From the NCBI GenBank assembly GCA_002292285.1, contig DBBP01000020.1, positions 1 to 64,000 on the forward strand: DNA of 64,000 bases, given 5' to 3'. Below the pieces are notes generated by a model that ran no database searches, was not told the DNA's origin, and saw only the letters and a program-made list of their open reading frames with translations. Source of the DNA: Proteobacteria bacterium UBA981. Its GTDB lineage: Bacteria > Pseudomonadota > Gammaproteobacteria > Ga0077536. Of the stretch, positions 24,149-32,457 are shown piece by piece (position 1 is the first letter of the stretch; each line of letters begins with the position of its first letter). Both the position numbers and the translations under genes were made by a program.

Positions 24149-26449
24149 CTACGGCGATGCCTGGGAATCCAGCTTGATCAACAAGGGTGGCAGAAACAGC
24201 AATACCGTGAATAGCGCGCAGCCGATGACAATCGCCACAGATATGCCCATGTTCGAGTTGACCGAAAACAGCGAAGTCGCCAAAACTGAAAACCCGGCGA
24301 CGAGTACGATTGAAGTCACAATCAAAGCACGGCCGACCGTGCTGAAAGCATATTTGACTGCCTGTTCGGCGCTTAAGCCGTTTTCCCGCCTGGCACGCAG
24401 GTACTTGCTTAGAAAATGCACCGTGTCATCAACCACGATGCCAAACGTCATACTCCCAACGATGGACAATCCCATACCGATTTCGCCATCGATAATGCCC
24501 CAAATGCCATAACCCATCGCGATTGGCGCGAGGTTCACGATGAAGCTCAGCGCACCGATCTTCAACGATCGCAGCGCGATCACGATGACTAATGAAATCA
24601 GTGCCAACGCGATCGTTGTGCCGTACACCATCGTGGTGACATTGCGCATCGTCATATGCGTGGCCATCATCACCATGCCCGAACCCTGGTCGTGACCAAT
24701 CGCAGGCGCGTGTTTGTCCAGCCAATCACTGGCACGGGCCGTGAGCGCGAGGGTTTCCTGCATCGCAATGGGTTTCAGCGTCACTGTCACCCGCGTGCTT
24801 GATTTGTCGACGTTGATTTGATTGTTCAGATCAAGCCCATAGGGCAGCGACATTTCATAGAGCAATAGATATTGCGCCGCCAGGTCACGCGAATCCGGCA
24901 ATTTATACATGGCCTCGTCATCACCATGCATGTTCTTATTCAGACGCCGCATCGTATCGGTGATCGAACGAACGTGTTCTGTTTCCGGCTGCGTGCGCCA
25001 CCACTCGGCAAATTGATCGGTAAGGCGCAGGAAGACCGGCTCACTAATGCCACCGGCTTCACCGGAATCCAGCGAATAATGAATCTGATAAAGACCGGTT
25101 AAGTTATCAAGCATGAAATCCGTGTCGACGCGGAATTCCATTTTCTTATCGAAGTAATGGAAAAACACTTCATTGAACTGATTGCGTGGCACGTTGGCGA
25201 TAAGGACCACAATGCATACCGCGCTTCCCCACAGCAAACCGCGCCTCTTGCTCACCACGAAATCACCGAAACTCTGAATCCAGGTATCTTCTATTGATCG
25301 TTGACGAATTCTGCCGGTCGGCAATATCGCCAACATCGCGGGTAAAAACGTGATGGACAATGCAAACGAGATAAGTACTCCCGTCGCAACGGTTGTGCCC
25401 ATTTGCTGAAAGGGTGGCGAAACGGAGAAGTTCATCGCCAGAAAACCAATTGCGGTGGTGATGCTCGCCAGGGAAATCGGATGCAAATTCAGGCGCAAAC
25501 TCTCTTGCACCGCATCGTGTTTATCGTGGCCTTGGCGCAAAGCGTAAAAGTAGGCGATCAGGATATGCACTGAATTCGCCACCGCGACGGTCAGAATAAT
25601 ATTCGGCGCGGTAGCGCCAGTCGGCGTTATCGGGAAGCCGTAGTGTCCTGACATCCCCATCGCGCCGACAACGGACATTGAAAAAACGAACAGGGTCGTC
25701 ATCGTGCCCACCATACCGCCGGCAAGGAACGCGACCAGAAGAAACATCACGCCGAAGCTAAGTGGTGCAAGCACGCTCATGTCACTCATTGCCGCTTCGC
25801 TAACCGCGTTGTGCATGGCGGTCATGCCGGAAATATGAACCTCGACGTTCTCATCCTGGGCTTCAATCCCGGCGGCCAGTTCGCGCGCACTGGCAATTGC
25901 GGCGGGCAGTTCATTAGCTTCGTCGATTCCCGGCAGAAGCACGTTCACGTTAACCGAGGTCACGCGCGCGTCGTCAGCCAGGAGCAACTTGCGCAGCTGC
26001 GGTTCAGCCAGCGCGATTCGTTTAACTTTAACGAGCTGGTCATCGGTGAAACTCGTCGCAGTCTTAACGAGATCCGCAACAATCAGGTCGTCATGGTCCG
26101 CTTCTGTATGCTGGAAATTCGTAATCGAATCGACTCGATTCGCGTATGGGATCTGCCACGCCTGCTCGGTCAGCGTTTCCACCACGCTTAAAAAGTCGCG
26201 AGTGAATACGTCACCATGTCTCGGTGCGAGTACGAACACGATCGAATCGTCTTTGGTATAGGTGTTCTCAAGACTTTCATACGCAACCAGGTTCGGGTCG
26301 TCGGGGCCAAAGTACACCCGGTAACTTTGCGTCACGGTAAGGTTTTGCAGGCCAGTCGCAGCAAGCGCGATGAGGGCAAAAGATACCGCGATAATCCACC
26401 AGCGCGTGCGAACGACAAATGCCGCAAATTGAGATTCAAGTTGATTCAT
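24149..26449 (-). CDS. MMPL/RND family exporter, tandem paralogue 2
   Basis: A 766-residue RND-type membrane protein with about 12 helices in two halves and two periplasmic loops. Signature stretches are VDDTVHFLSKYLRARRENGLS in the second half and TVAVANSVHILIAYFYALRQG in the first. It is clearly paralogous to the next gene upstream (26772-29096): both share the N-terminal SYRVYFGPDDPNLVAYESLENTYTKDD-type region, ERDLAAQYLLLYEMSLPYGLDLNNQ-type loop and MGISVAIVIGCA-type last helices. They were probably produced by tandem duplication. Likely role: export of lipids or hydrophobic compounds by proton motive force. No adaptor or outer membrane partner is nearby. Confidence 0.88.
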   Translation of the reverse strand: MNQLESQFAAFVVRTRWWIIAVSFALIALAATGLQNLTVTQSYRVYFGPDDPNLVAYESLENTYTKDDSIVFVLAPRHGDVFTRDFLSVVETLTEQAWQIPYANRVDSITNFQHTEADHDDLIVADLVKTATSFTDDQLVKVKRIALAEPQLRKLLLADDARVTSVNVNVLLPGIDEANELPAAIASARELAAGIEAQDENVEVHISGMTAMHNAVSEAAMSDMSVLAPLSFGVMFLLVAFLAGGMVGTMTTLFVFSMSVVGAMGMSGHYGFPITPTGATAPNIILTVAVANSVHILIAYFYALRQGHDKHDAVQESLRLNLHPISLASITTAIGFLAMNFSVSPPFQQMGTTVATGVLISFALSITFLPAMLAILPTGRIRQRSIEDTWIQSFGDFVVSKRRGLLWGSAVCIVVLIANVPRNQFNEVFFHYFDKKMEFRVDTDFMLDNLTGLYQIHYSLDSGEAGGISEPVFLRLTDQFAEWWRTQPETEHVRSITDTMRRLNKNMHGDDEAMYKLPDSRDLAAQYLLLYEMSLPYGLDLNNQINVDKSSTRVTVTLKPIAMQETLALTARASDWLDKHAPAIGHDQGSGMVMMATHMTMRNVTTMVYGTTIALALISLVIVIALRSLKIGALSFIVNLAPIAMGYGIWGIIDGEIGMGLSIVGSMTFGIVVDDTVHFLSKYLRARRENGLSAEQAVKYAFSTVGRALIVTSIVLVAGFSVLATSLFSVNSNMGISVAIVIGCALFTVLLFLPPLLIKLDSQASP

Positions 26450-26635
26450 GCCTGTGCACCCGCGCCGGTGAAGTTATCTGCGGGCTCGCAACGTTCGTTT
26501 GCGTTCGGGTCCGCCCCGAGTGGAGGACGACAGAACACGATTAGCCCGTTGGTTTGGCAGCGTACAGCGTTAGAACGTCGGTCTCTACATACGGATATCG
26601 ATGCGCCGCTGGTAGTACACGCCACCGGTCAGGAT
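26450..26635. other. Spacer between tandem MMPL genes
   Basis: With the adjoining repeat copy this makes a 322-bp gap between the paralogues, containing no ORF with a recognisable family. It separates two genes on the same strand, so the downstream gene may have its own promoter here, but none was identified. Confidence 0.35.
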
Positions 26636-26764
26636 ATCGAGGAACGTAGTGAGGGCGCCCGGCCGCGAGGCGCCGGGCAGCGAATGGCGAGATGTGTCAG
26701 TAGATAGGTCAGTTGCGTGAGCAAGCACGCGACGCCGCAGATGGGCGTCGCGGTAGTTTTTCAA
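26636..26764 (+). repeat. Dispersed intergenic repeat, copy B
   Basis: Begins near GAACGTAGTGAGGG and ends GTCGCGGTAGTTTTTCAA (26747-26764). It shares with copies A and C the blocks CAGCGAATGGCGAGA, AGATAGG and GAGCAAGCACGCGACGCCGCAG. The left TTGAAAA end is eroded. A GC-rich hairpin (GGCGCCCGGCCGCGAGGCGCC region) fills the variable part. It lies 7 bp past the stop of the upstream MMPL gene. Confidence 0.75.
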
Positions 26765-26771
26765 CGTCCAG

Positions 26772-29096
26772 TCAGGCCACTTCCGCTACGGGTTTTGCAT
26801 ATTCAACGTCTTTTTCGATTTTCAATAGCAACGGCGGCAGCATTAGAAACACCATCGCCAATGCGAGCGTAATGATGATGCTGGTCATCATGCCCATGCC
26901 TGAATTCAACTGAAACTTGGACGTCGCCAGAACTGAAAATCCAAGTACCAGGGTCATCGTGGTCACCACCAGCGCACGTCCCACAGTGCGAAACGCATAG
27001 CGCACGGCATCTTCGGAGCTGAGCCCTTTCTCGCGTCGCGCGCGTAAATACTTGGAGAGAAAATGCACGGTATCGTCGATCACGATGCCGAAGGTCATGC
27101 CGGCGACAATCGACAGCGACAAGCCAACCTGGCCGACGAAAATACCCCACAGGCCAAAGCCGACCGCGGCCGGCGCGAGATTGGGCAGCAAGCTGACAAA
27201 GCCGAGTTTCGGTGAGCGCAGGGCAATGATCAGGATGCCGGAGATAAGTACCAGCGCGACGGTGGTGCCGCCCAGCATGGCGACGATATTGCGCTGGCCG
27301 ATGTAGGAGAACATGAGGCTGATGCCGGCGCTCTTGGTCTCCATCACGCTGGTGGTGTTCTCTTGTGCCCATGCCAGCGCACGGTCGTTGAACTCGATCA
27401 TCGCGCGACTCGATAGCACGCCAACAGTGGCCGTTACTTTGGTTGCCGACTTATCCACGTTGACCTGATTGTTTAAGTCCAGGCCATACGGCAGCGACAT
27501 CTCGTACAGCAGCAAATACTGCGCTGCCAGATCGCGTTCTTCCGGTAGACGATAAAAAGTATCGTCGTCACTATGCATGTTCTTGTTCAGCCGCTTCATG
27601 ATGTTGGTGAAACGGTCGACGTGGACAACCTCCGGCTGGTCTTCCAGCCACTGCGAGAATTTTTCAACGTCGCGTTGAAAGCCCGGATCGCTGATGCCGC
27701 CGGATTCTCCGGTTTCCATCGAGTAGTTGATGAAATCGAGGCCGCTCAGGTTGTCGATCATGAAATCGCTGTCAGACCGGAACGTCAGTGACGTGTCAAA
27801 GTAGTGCAGGAAAACGTCGTTCAGTTCGTTACGTGGCAGATTGGCCACGGAACCAATCACTACCAGTGTCATGGCGATCAGCATCGGTTTGCGCCGTGCG
27901 ATGACGAAGTCAGCCAGTTTCGACATCAGTTTGTAGTCGTCCTCAGCCTGAACTTTCACGCGTGAGGGCAACAGGGTCATGACTGCCGGCAAAAACGAAA
28001 TCGTCAGGATGAACGAGACGATGACCCCAATTGTCACCAAGCTGCCGAGATGCGCGAACGGTGGCACTTCGGAGAAGTTCATGCTCATAAAGCCTATTGC
28101 AGTCGTCGCGCTGGCGAGAAATACCGGCTGCACGTTAACGCGCAGACTTTCTTCCATCGCTTCCAGTTTGCTTTCGCCCAGATGCCGACCGTGGATATAG
28201 GTGACGAGCAGATGCACACAGTTGGCGACTGCAACAGTGAGGATAATGATGGGGGCGGATGTCGATATCCCGGTCAGTGGGAAGCCGATATAACCGCCTG
28301 TTCCCATTGCGGCACAAATCGAAAACATAATCACCAGAAATGTCACGAAGGTGCCGAACAAGCCGCCCACCAGCAGCGCAATCAGGCCCATCATCAGCGC
28401 AAAGCAGAGCGGGATCAGAAACGTTGAGTCATCCATGGCGTTTTCGAAGAACGCCTGGTCCATCATCACCATGCCGCTCAGGTAGACATCCAGATTGGGA
28501 TTCTCACGCTTTAAATCGGCGACCATCTCGCGCACGAAGGCGGCGATGACCCCGGTGGCCTCGGCACGGACGTCGATCGGCAACTGAACGGTCACATTAA
28601 CCCCGGTGACATGACCGCTCTCTGATATCAGGCGATTTTTCAATGCCGGTTCGTCGAGTACAGCTGCCCGAATGGCCGCAAGATCGGCGTCACTTAAGGA
28701 CAGCGCATCTTTAACCATGTCGCCAACCGCGAGATCATCGTCTTCGGCCTTGGTGTACTGAAAATTCGAAATTGAGTCGACGCGATTCGAGAACGGCACC
28801 TGCCAGGAGGCCTGCGTGAGCAACTCGATCGCGGCCAGATTCTCGCGCGTGAACACGTTACCGTCGCGCGGCGCGATGATCATCATCACGTTATCGTCTT
28901 TTACATACGTGTTCTCGATGCTTTCGAAAGCGAGCAACTGTGGATTATCGTCGCTGAAAAATGCCCGGTAACTGGTGTCGAAACGCAGATACCCAGCCCC
29001 GTAGCTGAGCCCGCCTACGGCCAGCACGCACGCGACAATAATCAGCAGGCGGTTGCGCAGGACCCATTTTGCATAGGCGGCTTCGAAATTGTTCAT
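26772..29096 (-). CDS. MMPL/RND family exporter, tandem paralogue 1
   Basis: 774 residues from the ATG at 29094-29096. Longer readings to 29243 add about 49 arginine-rich residues with no membrane character, and the paralogue also begins at the equivalent short cytosolic stretch. Layout is the same as its neighbour: two RND halves, helices near 15-35, 220-370, 410-430 and 610-760, and the VDDTVHFLSKYLRARR motif (written IDDTVHFLSKYL here). The N-terminal periplasmic loop begins FDTSYRAFFSDDNPQLLAFESIENTY, parallel to the second copy. Two similar exporters could form a heterodimer/trimer or differ in substrate. Function in lipid export is inferred from family. Confidence 0.88.
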   Translation of the reverse strand: MNNFEAAYAKWVLRNRLLIIVACVLAVGGLSYGAGYLRFDTSYRAFFSDDNPQLLAFESIENTYVKDDNVMMIIAPRDGNVFTRENLAAIELLTQASWQVPFSNRVDSISNFQYTKAEDDDLAVGDMVKDALSLSDADLAAIRAAVLDEPALKNRLISESGHVTGVNVTVQLPIDVRAEATGVIAAFVREMVADLKRENPNLDVYLSGMVMMDQAFFENAMDDSTFLIPLCFALMMGLIALLVGGLFGTFVTFLVIMFSICAAMGTGGYIGFPLTGISTSAPIIILTVAVANCVHLLVTYIHGRHLGESKLEAMEESLRVNVQPVFLASATTAIGFMSMNFSEVPPFAHLGSLVTIGVIVSFILTISFLPAVMTLLPSRVKVQAEDDYKLMSKLADFVIARRKPMLIAMTLVVIGSVANLPRNELNDVFLHYFDTSLTFRSDSDFMIDNLSGLDFINYSMETGESGGISDPGFQRDVEKFSQWLEDQPEVVHVDRFTNIMKRLNKNMHSDDDTFYRLPEERDLAAQYLLLYEMSLPYGLDLNNQVNVDKSATKVTATVGVLSSRAMIEFNDRALAWAQENTTSVMETKSAGISLMFSYIGQRNIVAMLGGTTVALVLISGILIIALRSPKLGFVSLLPNLAPAAVGFGLWGIFVGQVGLSLSIVAGMTFGIVIDDTVHFLSKYLRARREKGLSSEDAVRYAFRTVGRALVVTTMTLVLGFSVLATSKFQLNSGMGMMTSIIITLALAMVFLMLPPLLLKIEKDVEYAKPVAEVA

Positions 29097-29397
29097 AAGC
29101 GTGTTCCAGTGGCGCCATCCACGTGGATGGGGCGCGCCAAATCTATCGACAGGCGAAATAGTAGTCACGGGCAGCTCGGCGACCGAGGCCCGCTGCGTGC
29201 GTGCGGGCGCGAATTGTAACCGCAGTTCCCTCTGAATGCGCACCTCTACAGGTGCTTCCCCACGGTGCGAAAGTAGCTGTCGCCGTTGCGTGTTCGGTAC
29301 TTCAGGCGGTGCCAGAAACAGCGCGGTCGTTCGCGGCGTTTGAGGCGCGTGGCGACACGCGTTGGACGCTAGTCGTCGATACCGACGCCCTTAATTG
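29097..29397. other. Intergenic region with no recognised gene
   Basis: This lies between the divergent MMPL and luciferase-like oxidoreductase genes. Open frames read through it on both strands (arginine-rich and without family character), and I regard them as chance. No clear promoter was identified apart from the inverted repeat described next. Confidence 0.4.
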
Positions 29398-29428
29398 GCA
29401 GAATAGCGGGTCTAAACCGCTATTTTGC
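29398..29428. promoter_or_regulatory. Inverted repeat just upstream of a luciferase-like gene, possible operator
   Basis: AATAGCGG (29402-29409) and CCGCTATT (29417-29424) form a perfect 8-bp inverted repeat with a 7-base spacer, extendable to 12 bp with one G-T pair (GCAG/TTGC). It ends 20 bp before the ATG of the downstream gene and just ahead of its GAGAGG ribosome binding site. It could be a repressor operator or an mRNA hairpin. There is no adjacent regulator gene to support either. Confidence 0.4.
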
Positions 29429-29447
29429 ATTCTCGAGAGGTTCCTCC

Positions 29448-30659
29448 ATGACGCAATCCAGACTCCGCTTCGGCGCCTTTATTCCTCCCCACACGCCGCC
29501 CGAAGAGCATCCTGCGCTGGCTCTTGAAGAAGACATGGACCGTGTGGTGTTAATGGACAAGCTGGGCTATGACGAGGCCTGGATTGGAGAACATCACTCC
29601 GGCGGGTGGGAAATCACCAGCTCACCGGAACTGTTTATCGCCGCCGTTTCGCAACGCACGCAAAACATCCGCCTCGGTACGGGTGTCGCATCGCTTCCTT
29701 ACCACAACATCTACACGCTTGCGGATCGTATCCGTCAGCTCGACTATCACACCAAGGGGCGCGCGATGTTTGGCGTCGGTCCGGGTTCTCTGCCGTCTGA
29801 TTCGTACATGATGGGCTTAGATACCTCGAAAGCACGCGACCAGATGGATGAGGCCATCGACCCGTTGGTGCGCTTGTTGAACGGCGAAGAAGTGACTGCG
29901 AAAACCGATTGGTACGACCTGAATAAAGCGCAATTGCAATTCGTTTCCTATAACGAACGCGGCGTTGAAATCGCCGTCGCCAGCCAGGTTTCCCCGACCG
30001 GTGCCACGGCGGCTGGGAAACACGGCGTTGGCCTGCTTTCCATCGGTGCGACGTCGACCGGGGCGTTCAATGCGTTGGCTTCGAATTGGGCAATCGCCGA
30101 AGAAACGGCGCACGAGCACGGTAAAACGGTTGACCGCTCTGGCTGGCGGTTGGTCGGCCCCGTGCACGTCGCCGAAACGCGTGAGAAAGCGCGCGAGAAC
30201 GTGCGTTACGGCCTCGAGCGGTGGATTGACTACATGACCAAGGTTGCGGCTTTACCGCTTGCTCCACCACCCGGCAGTGACCCGGTTGATTACATGATTG
30301 AAACCGGTTTTGCGGTTATCGGTACGCCGGACGACTTCGTTGCGCAAATGGAGCGTCTGCAAAAACAATCGGGTGGATTCGGTTGTTTCCTCAATCTTGA
30401 TCATCACTGGGCAGATTGGGCACAGACCAAGCGCTCTTACGAATTGATCGCACGTTTCGCGATTCCGAAGATCAATCAACTGAATCGCAATCGCATGAGT
30501 TCGGAAACGTGGTTACGCGACAACAATGCGGAATTTAAGGGCCAGCTGACTGCCGCCGTGCGCGCCAAAATGACCGAGCATGCGCAAGCCAAGGGCGGCG
30601 ACAAATTGTCCCCTGATTTGGTCAAGCACTTTGAGGTCAAGGAAGAACCCGTTAGCTGA
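29448..30659 (+). CDS. LLM-class flavin-dependent oxidoreductase (luciferase-like monooxygenase)
   Basis: 403 residues of the bacterial luciferase TIM-barrel family. Typical features are FGAFIPPHTPPEE at the start, WIGEHHSGGWEITSSPELFIAAVSQRT (the EHH region seen in FMN-dependent limonene or alkanal monooxygenase-like members), IRLGTGVASLPYHNIYTLADRI, and a GVGPGSLPSD loop. These enzymes use FMNH2 supplied by a separate reductase to oxidise hydrophobic aldehydes, ketones or terpenes. The C-terminus is about 60 residues longer than the minimal fold. GAGAGG precedes the ATG. It is convergent with a second LLM-family gene, from which it is separated by a copy of the dispersed repeat. Confidence 0.88.
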   Translation: MTQSRLRFGAFIPPHTPPEEHPALALEEDMDRVVLMDKLGYDEAWIGEHHSGGWEITSSPELFIAAVSQRTQNIRLGTGVASLPYHNIYTLADRIRQLDYHTKGRAMFGVGPGSLPSDSYMMGLDTSKARDQMDEAIDPLVRLLNGEEVTAKTDWYDLNKAQLQFVSYNERGVEIAVASQVSPTGATAAGKHGVGLLSIGATSTGAFNALASNWAIAEETAHEHGKTVDRSGWRLVGPVHVAETREKARENVRYGLERWIDYMTKVAALPLAPPPGSDPVDYMIETGFAVIGTPDDFVAQMERLQKQSGGFGCFLNLDHHWADWAQTKRSYELIARFAIPKINQLNRNRMSSETWLRDNNAEFKGQLTAAVRAKMTEHAQAKGGDKLSPDLVKHFEVKEEPVS

Positions 30660-30729
30660 ATCGACCTGGTGGGCGATGAAAGTGGGCGACATGGCAACTG
30701 CCGCTCGTCCGCTTTCGTTTTCCAGGCGG

Positions 30730-30855
30730 TTGAAAACGTAGCGAGGAAGCGGGGCCGCAAAAGGGCGTGCGGCGAACGACGAGACAGACCAGATCGATAG
30801 GTGATGAGTGAGCGAGCACGCGACGCAGCAGACGAGTGCCGCAGTAGTTTTTCAA
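30730..30855 (+). repeat. Dispersed intergenic repeat, copy C
   Basis: The best-preserved copy. It starts TTGAAAACGTAGCGAGG and ends GCCGCAGTAGTTTTTCAA, so its two ends are inverted (TTGAAAA..TAC against GTAGTTTTTCAA). The interior blocks GCGAACGACGAGACAG, CGATAGGTGATGAG and GAGCGAGCACGCGACGC match copies A and B. It sits between two convergent LLM-family genes. Confidence 0.78.
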
Positions 30856-30903
30856 TAGCCGGTCAGTCGATGGTTCGCGCTGTAGTGTCGTTACCGGCGG
30901 CAA

Positions 30904-31860
30904 CTAAACACTTGAACGCCTGACCTCGGCGAGGGCTGGGGCGAGTATTTCCAGCGCAGCGAAAGTGCACGGTTCCAGGACCATGCTGAGGGTCTCAACG
31001 CCGAGCGCTTTGAATTCAAGCATCTTGCCGGCTAACTCAGTGCTTGAGCCGGTGAGTGGATGGGCCTGCGGGAAGGGAAACGCGGCAGCTTCGGTTGATA
31101 CCCCAACAGTGACATTGCGCGCCAGCGTCGCAACATCGCGCCCGTGCCGTTCGCACGCTGCCAGCACCCTTTGCCAGGCCGCCGCGTAGGCCGTGGGGCG
31201 GCTGTCGCTGAAAGGCAGCATGCAGTTCCAGATGTCGGCATAAGTCGCAACCAGACGCAGCATGCGCGGGCCACCGCGTAAATTCCCGATCAGAATTTCC
31301 GGACCCGCTGCGCGCGGTCCACGTGGCAACAGGGTCGCCTCAGAGGTCGAATAAAACTCACTGCTGTGAGTCAAGGTCTGACCGCGTAATAGCGGGCAAA
31401 TAATCGACAGTGCTTCTTCGAAGCGCGCGATGGGCCGTTCAAAAGGAAAACCATAGGCGGCGTGTTCGGTCACGAAATCTCCCGCGCCGAATCCGGCAAT
31501 CACTCGTCCCTCGCTCAGATCATCGACGGTGTCGATCATGCGCGCCAGCAGCGCCGGATTGCGCAAGCCGGTATTGCTCACCAGCGTGCCAAGCTGCACT
31601 CTACTGGTGCTTACCGCGAGCGCGGCCATCACTGTCCAGCACTCCCACGCACCCACTTTCACGCCCCGGTAGTCCTCCGGGAGTTCGATATCCATAGCCG
31701 CGAAATCGACGAACGGCTCGTTGTAAAAATGGTCGCTGACCCATAAGGAATCGAAACCCACTTGCTCAGCGAGTCGGGCGAAGGCGACGATGTCGCGGGT
31801 TGTCGGCGTTTCGCCACCGAGTGAGCCGCTCCAGGTCGGCAGTAATAGTCCGATATTCAT
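30904..31860 (-). CDS. LLM-class oxidoreductase, F420-dependent type
   Basis: 318 residues from ATG 31860; the longer frame to 31959 adds arginine-rich residues without family character. The TIM-barrel pattern is clear: MNIGLLLPTWSGSLGG, FARLAEQVGFDSLWVSDHF, STSRVQLGTLVSNTGLRNPALLARM, and EGRVIAGFGAGDFVTEHAAYGFPFERPIARFEEAL. This combination is most like F420- or FMN-dependent members of the luciferase family annotated in actinobacteria and marine proteobacteria. The cofactor cannot be settled from sequence here. The second LLM-family gene (29.4 kb) is only distantly related. Confidence 0.85.
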   Translation of the reverse strand: MNIGLLLPTWSGSLGGETPTTRDIVAFARLAEQVGFDSLWVSDHFYNEPFVDFAAMDIELPEDYRGVKVGAWECWTVMAALAVSTSRVQLGTLVSNTGLRNPALLARMIDTVDDLSEGRVIAGFGAGDFVTEHAAYGFPFERPIARFEEALSIICPLLRGQTLTHSSEFYSTSEATLLPRGPRAAGPEILIGNLRGGPRMLRLVATYADIWNCMLPFSDSRPTAYAAAWQRVLAACERHGRDVATLARNVTVGVSTEAAAFPFPQAHPLTGSSTELAGKMLEFKALGVETLSMVLEPCTFAALEILAPALAEVRRSSV

Positions 31861-32457
31861 GCGTTGGGTTACCTCGCTGGCATCGCTGTGCAGTGGTTTT
31901 CGCGCACGTTCGAGTATGGCGTATCGCTCGCTTCGATGTCGCTCTGGTGGCAACGCCAATCTGATTTACAATCCGACGACGCTCGTCGTTTTAGTTTTAG
32001 AACTGAACCATGGTGGGTTGCCCAGCTGGCGCTCGCCGAGGGCGACCATACTGCTGCCGGGACCTGCCTGGAGAGGGCGCAACAACTGTTCACAAACATG
32101 GGCGCTCCATTTTCGGAGCTGTTCAACACCTAGCAGACGTAAAAGACGATCGGTTAAGGGGCGCGGCAACAGGCTTTGCTACGCAGGGATGTCCGTCTGT
32201 TAGACGGATAGCGATTACGGGACGGTTGGTGTGGTCGGCTTTGGTCAGCCAAGGAATTGTTCATCTCCAACAAGATTTGTGTGAATGCTTTGACGCTATA
32301 ATCGCCGCCGGAGATGCACCAGATGCACATCCCCTTGTAGTCCGCATGGCTCGCTTTGGGCCGGCAACTTTCGAAAGACCACGCTTTAGACCCGGCAGAA
32401 CTTTCCGCTTTGGTTACGCTGTGTGTCTGCGAATCCAGAACGGAATTTCTCGTCACA
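31861..32457. other. Long gap before the kinase gene, with a possible gene relic
   Basis: These 597 bp hold no intact gene. The only suggestive stretch is 31981-32133 on the plus strand (see the separate entry). A short perfect hairpin, TCCGTCT and AGACGGA, lies near 32189-32205. Its local base composition is less GC-rich than neighbouring genes. Confidence 0.4.
31981..32133 (+). pseudogene. Possible relic of a TPR-containing protein C-terminus
   Basis: The frame reads ...EPWWVAQLALAEGDHTAAGTCLERAQQLF... then NMGAPFSELFNT and a stop. The alternation of Ala/Leu helices with GD, LERAQQLF and MGAP is like the last repeat of TPR proteins of the AAA-ATPase or cyclase regulator class, where the C-terminal repeats end in this way. 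No start codon or upstream coding region belongs to it, so if real it is a truncated remnant. The evidence is only the pattern of about 45 residues. Confidence 0.22.
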
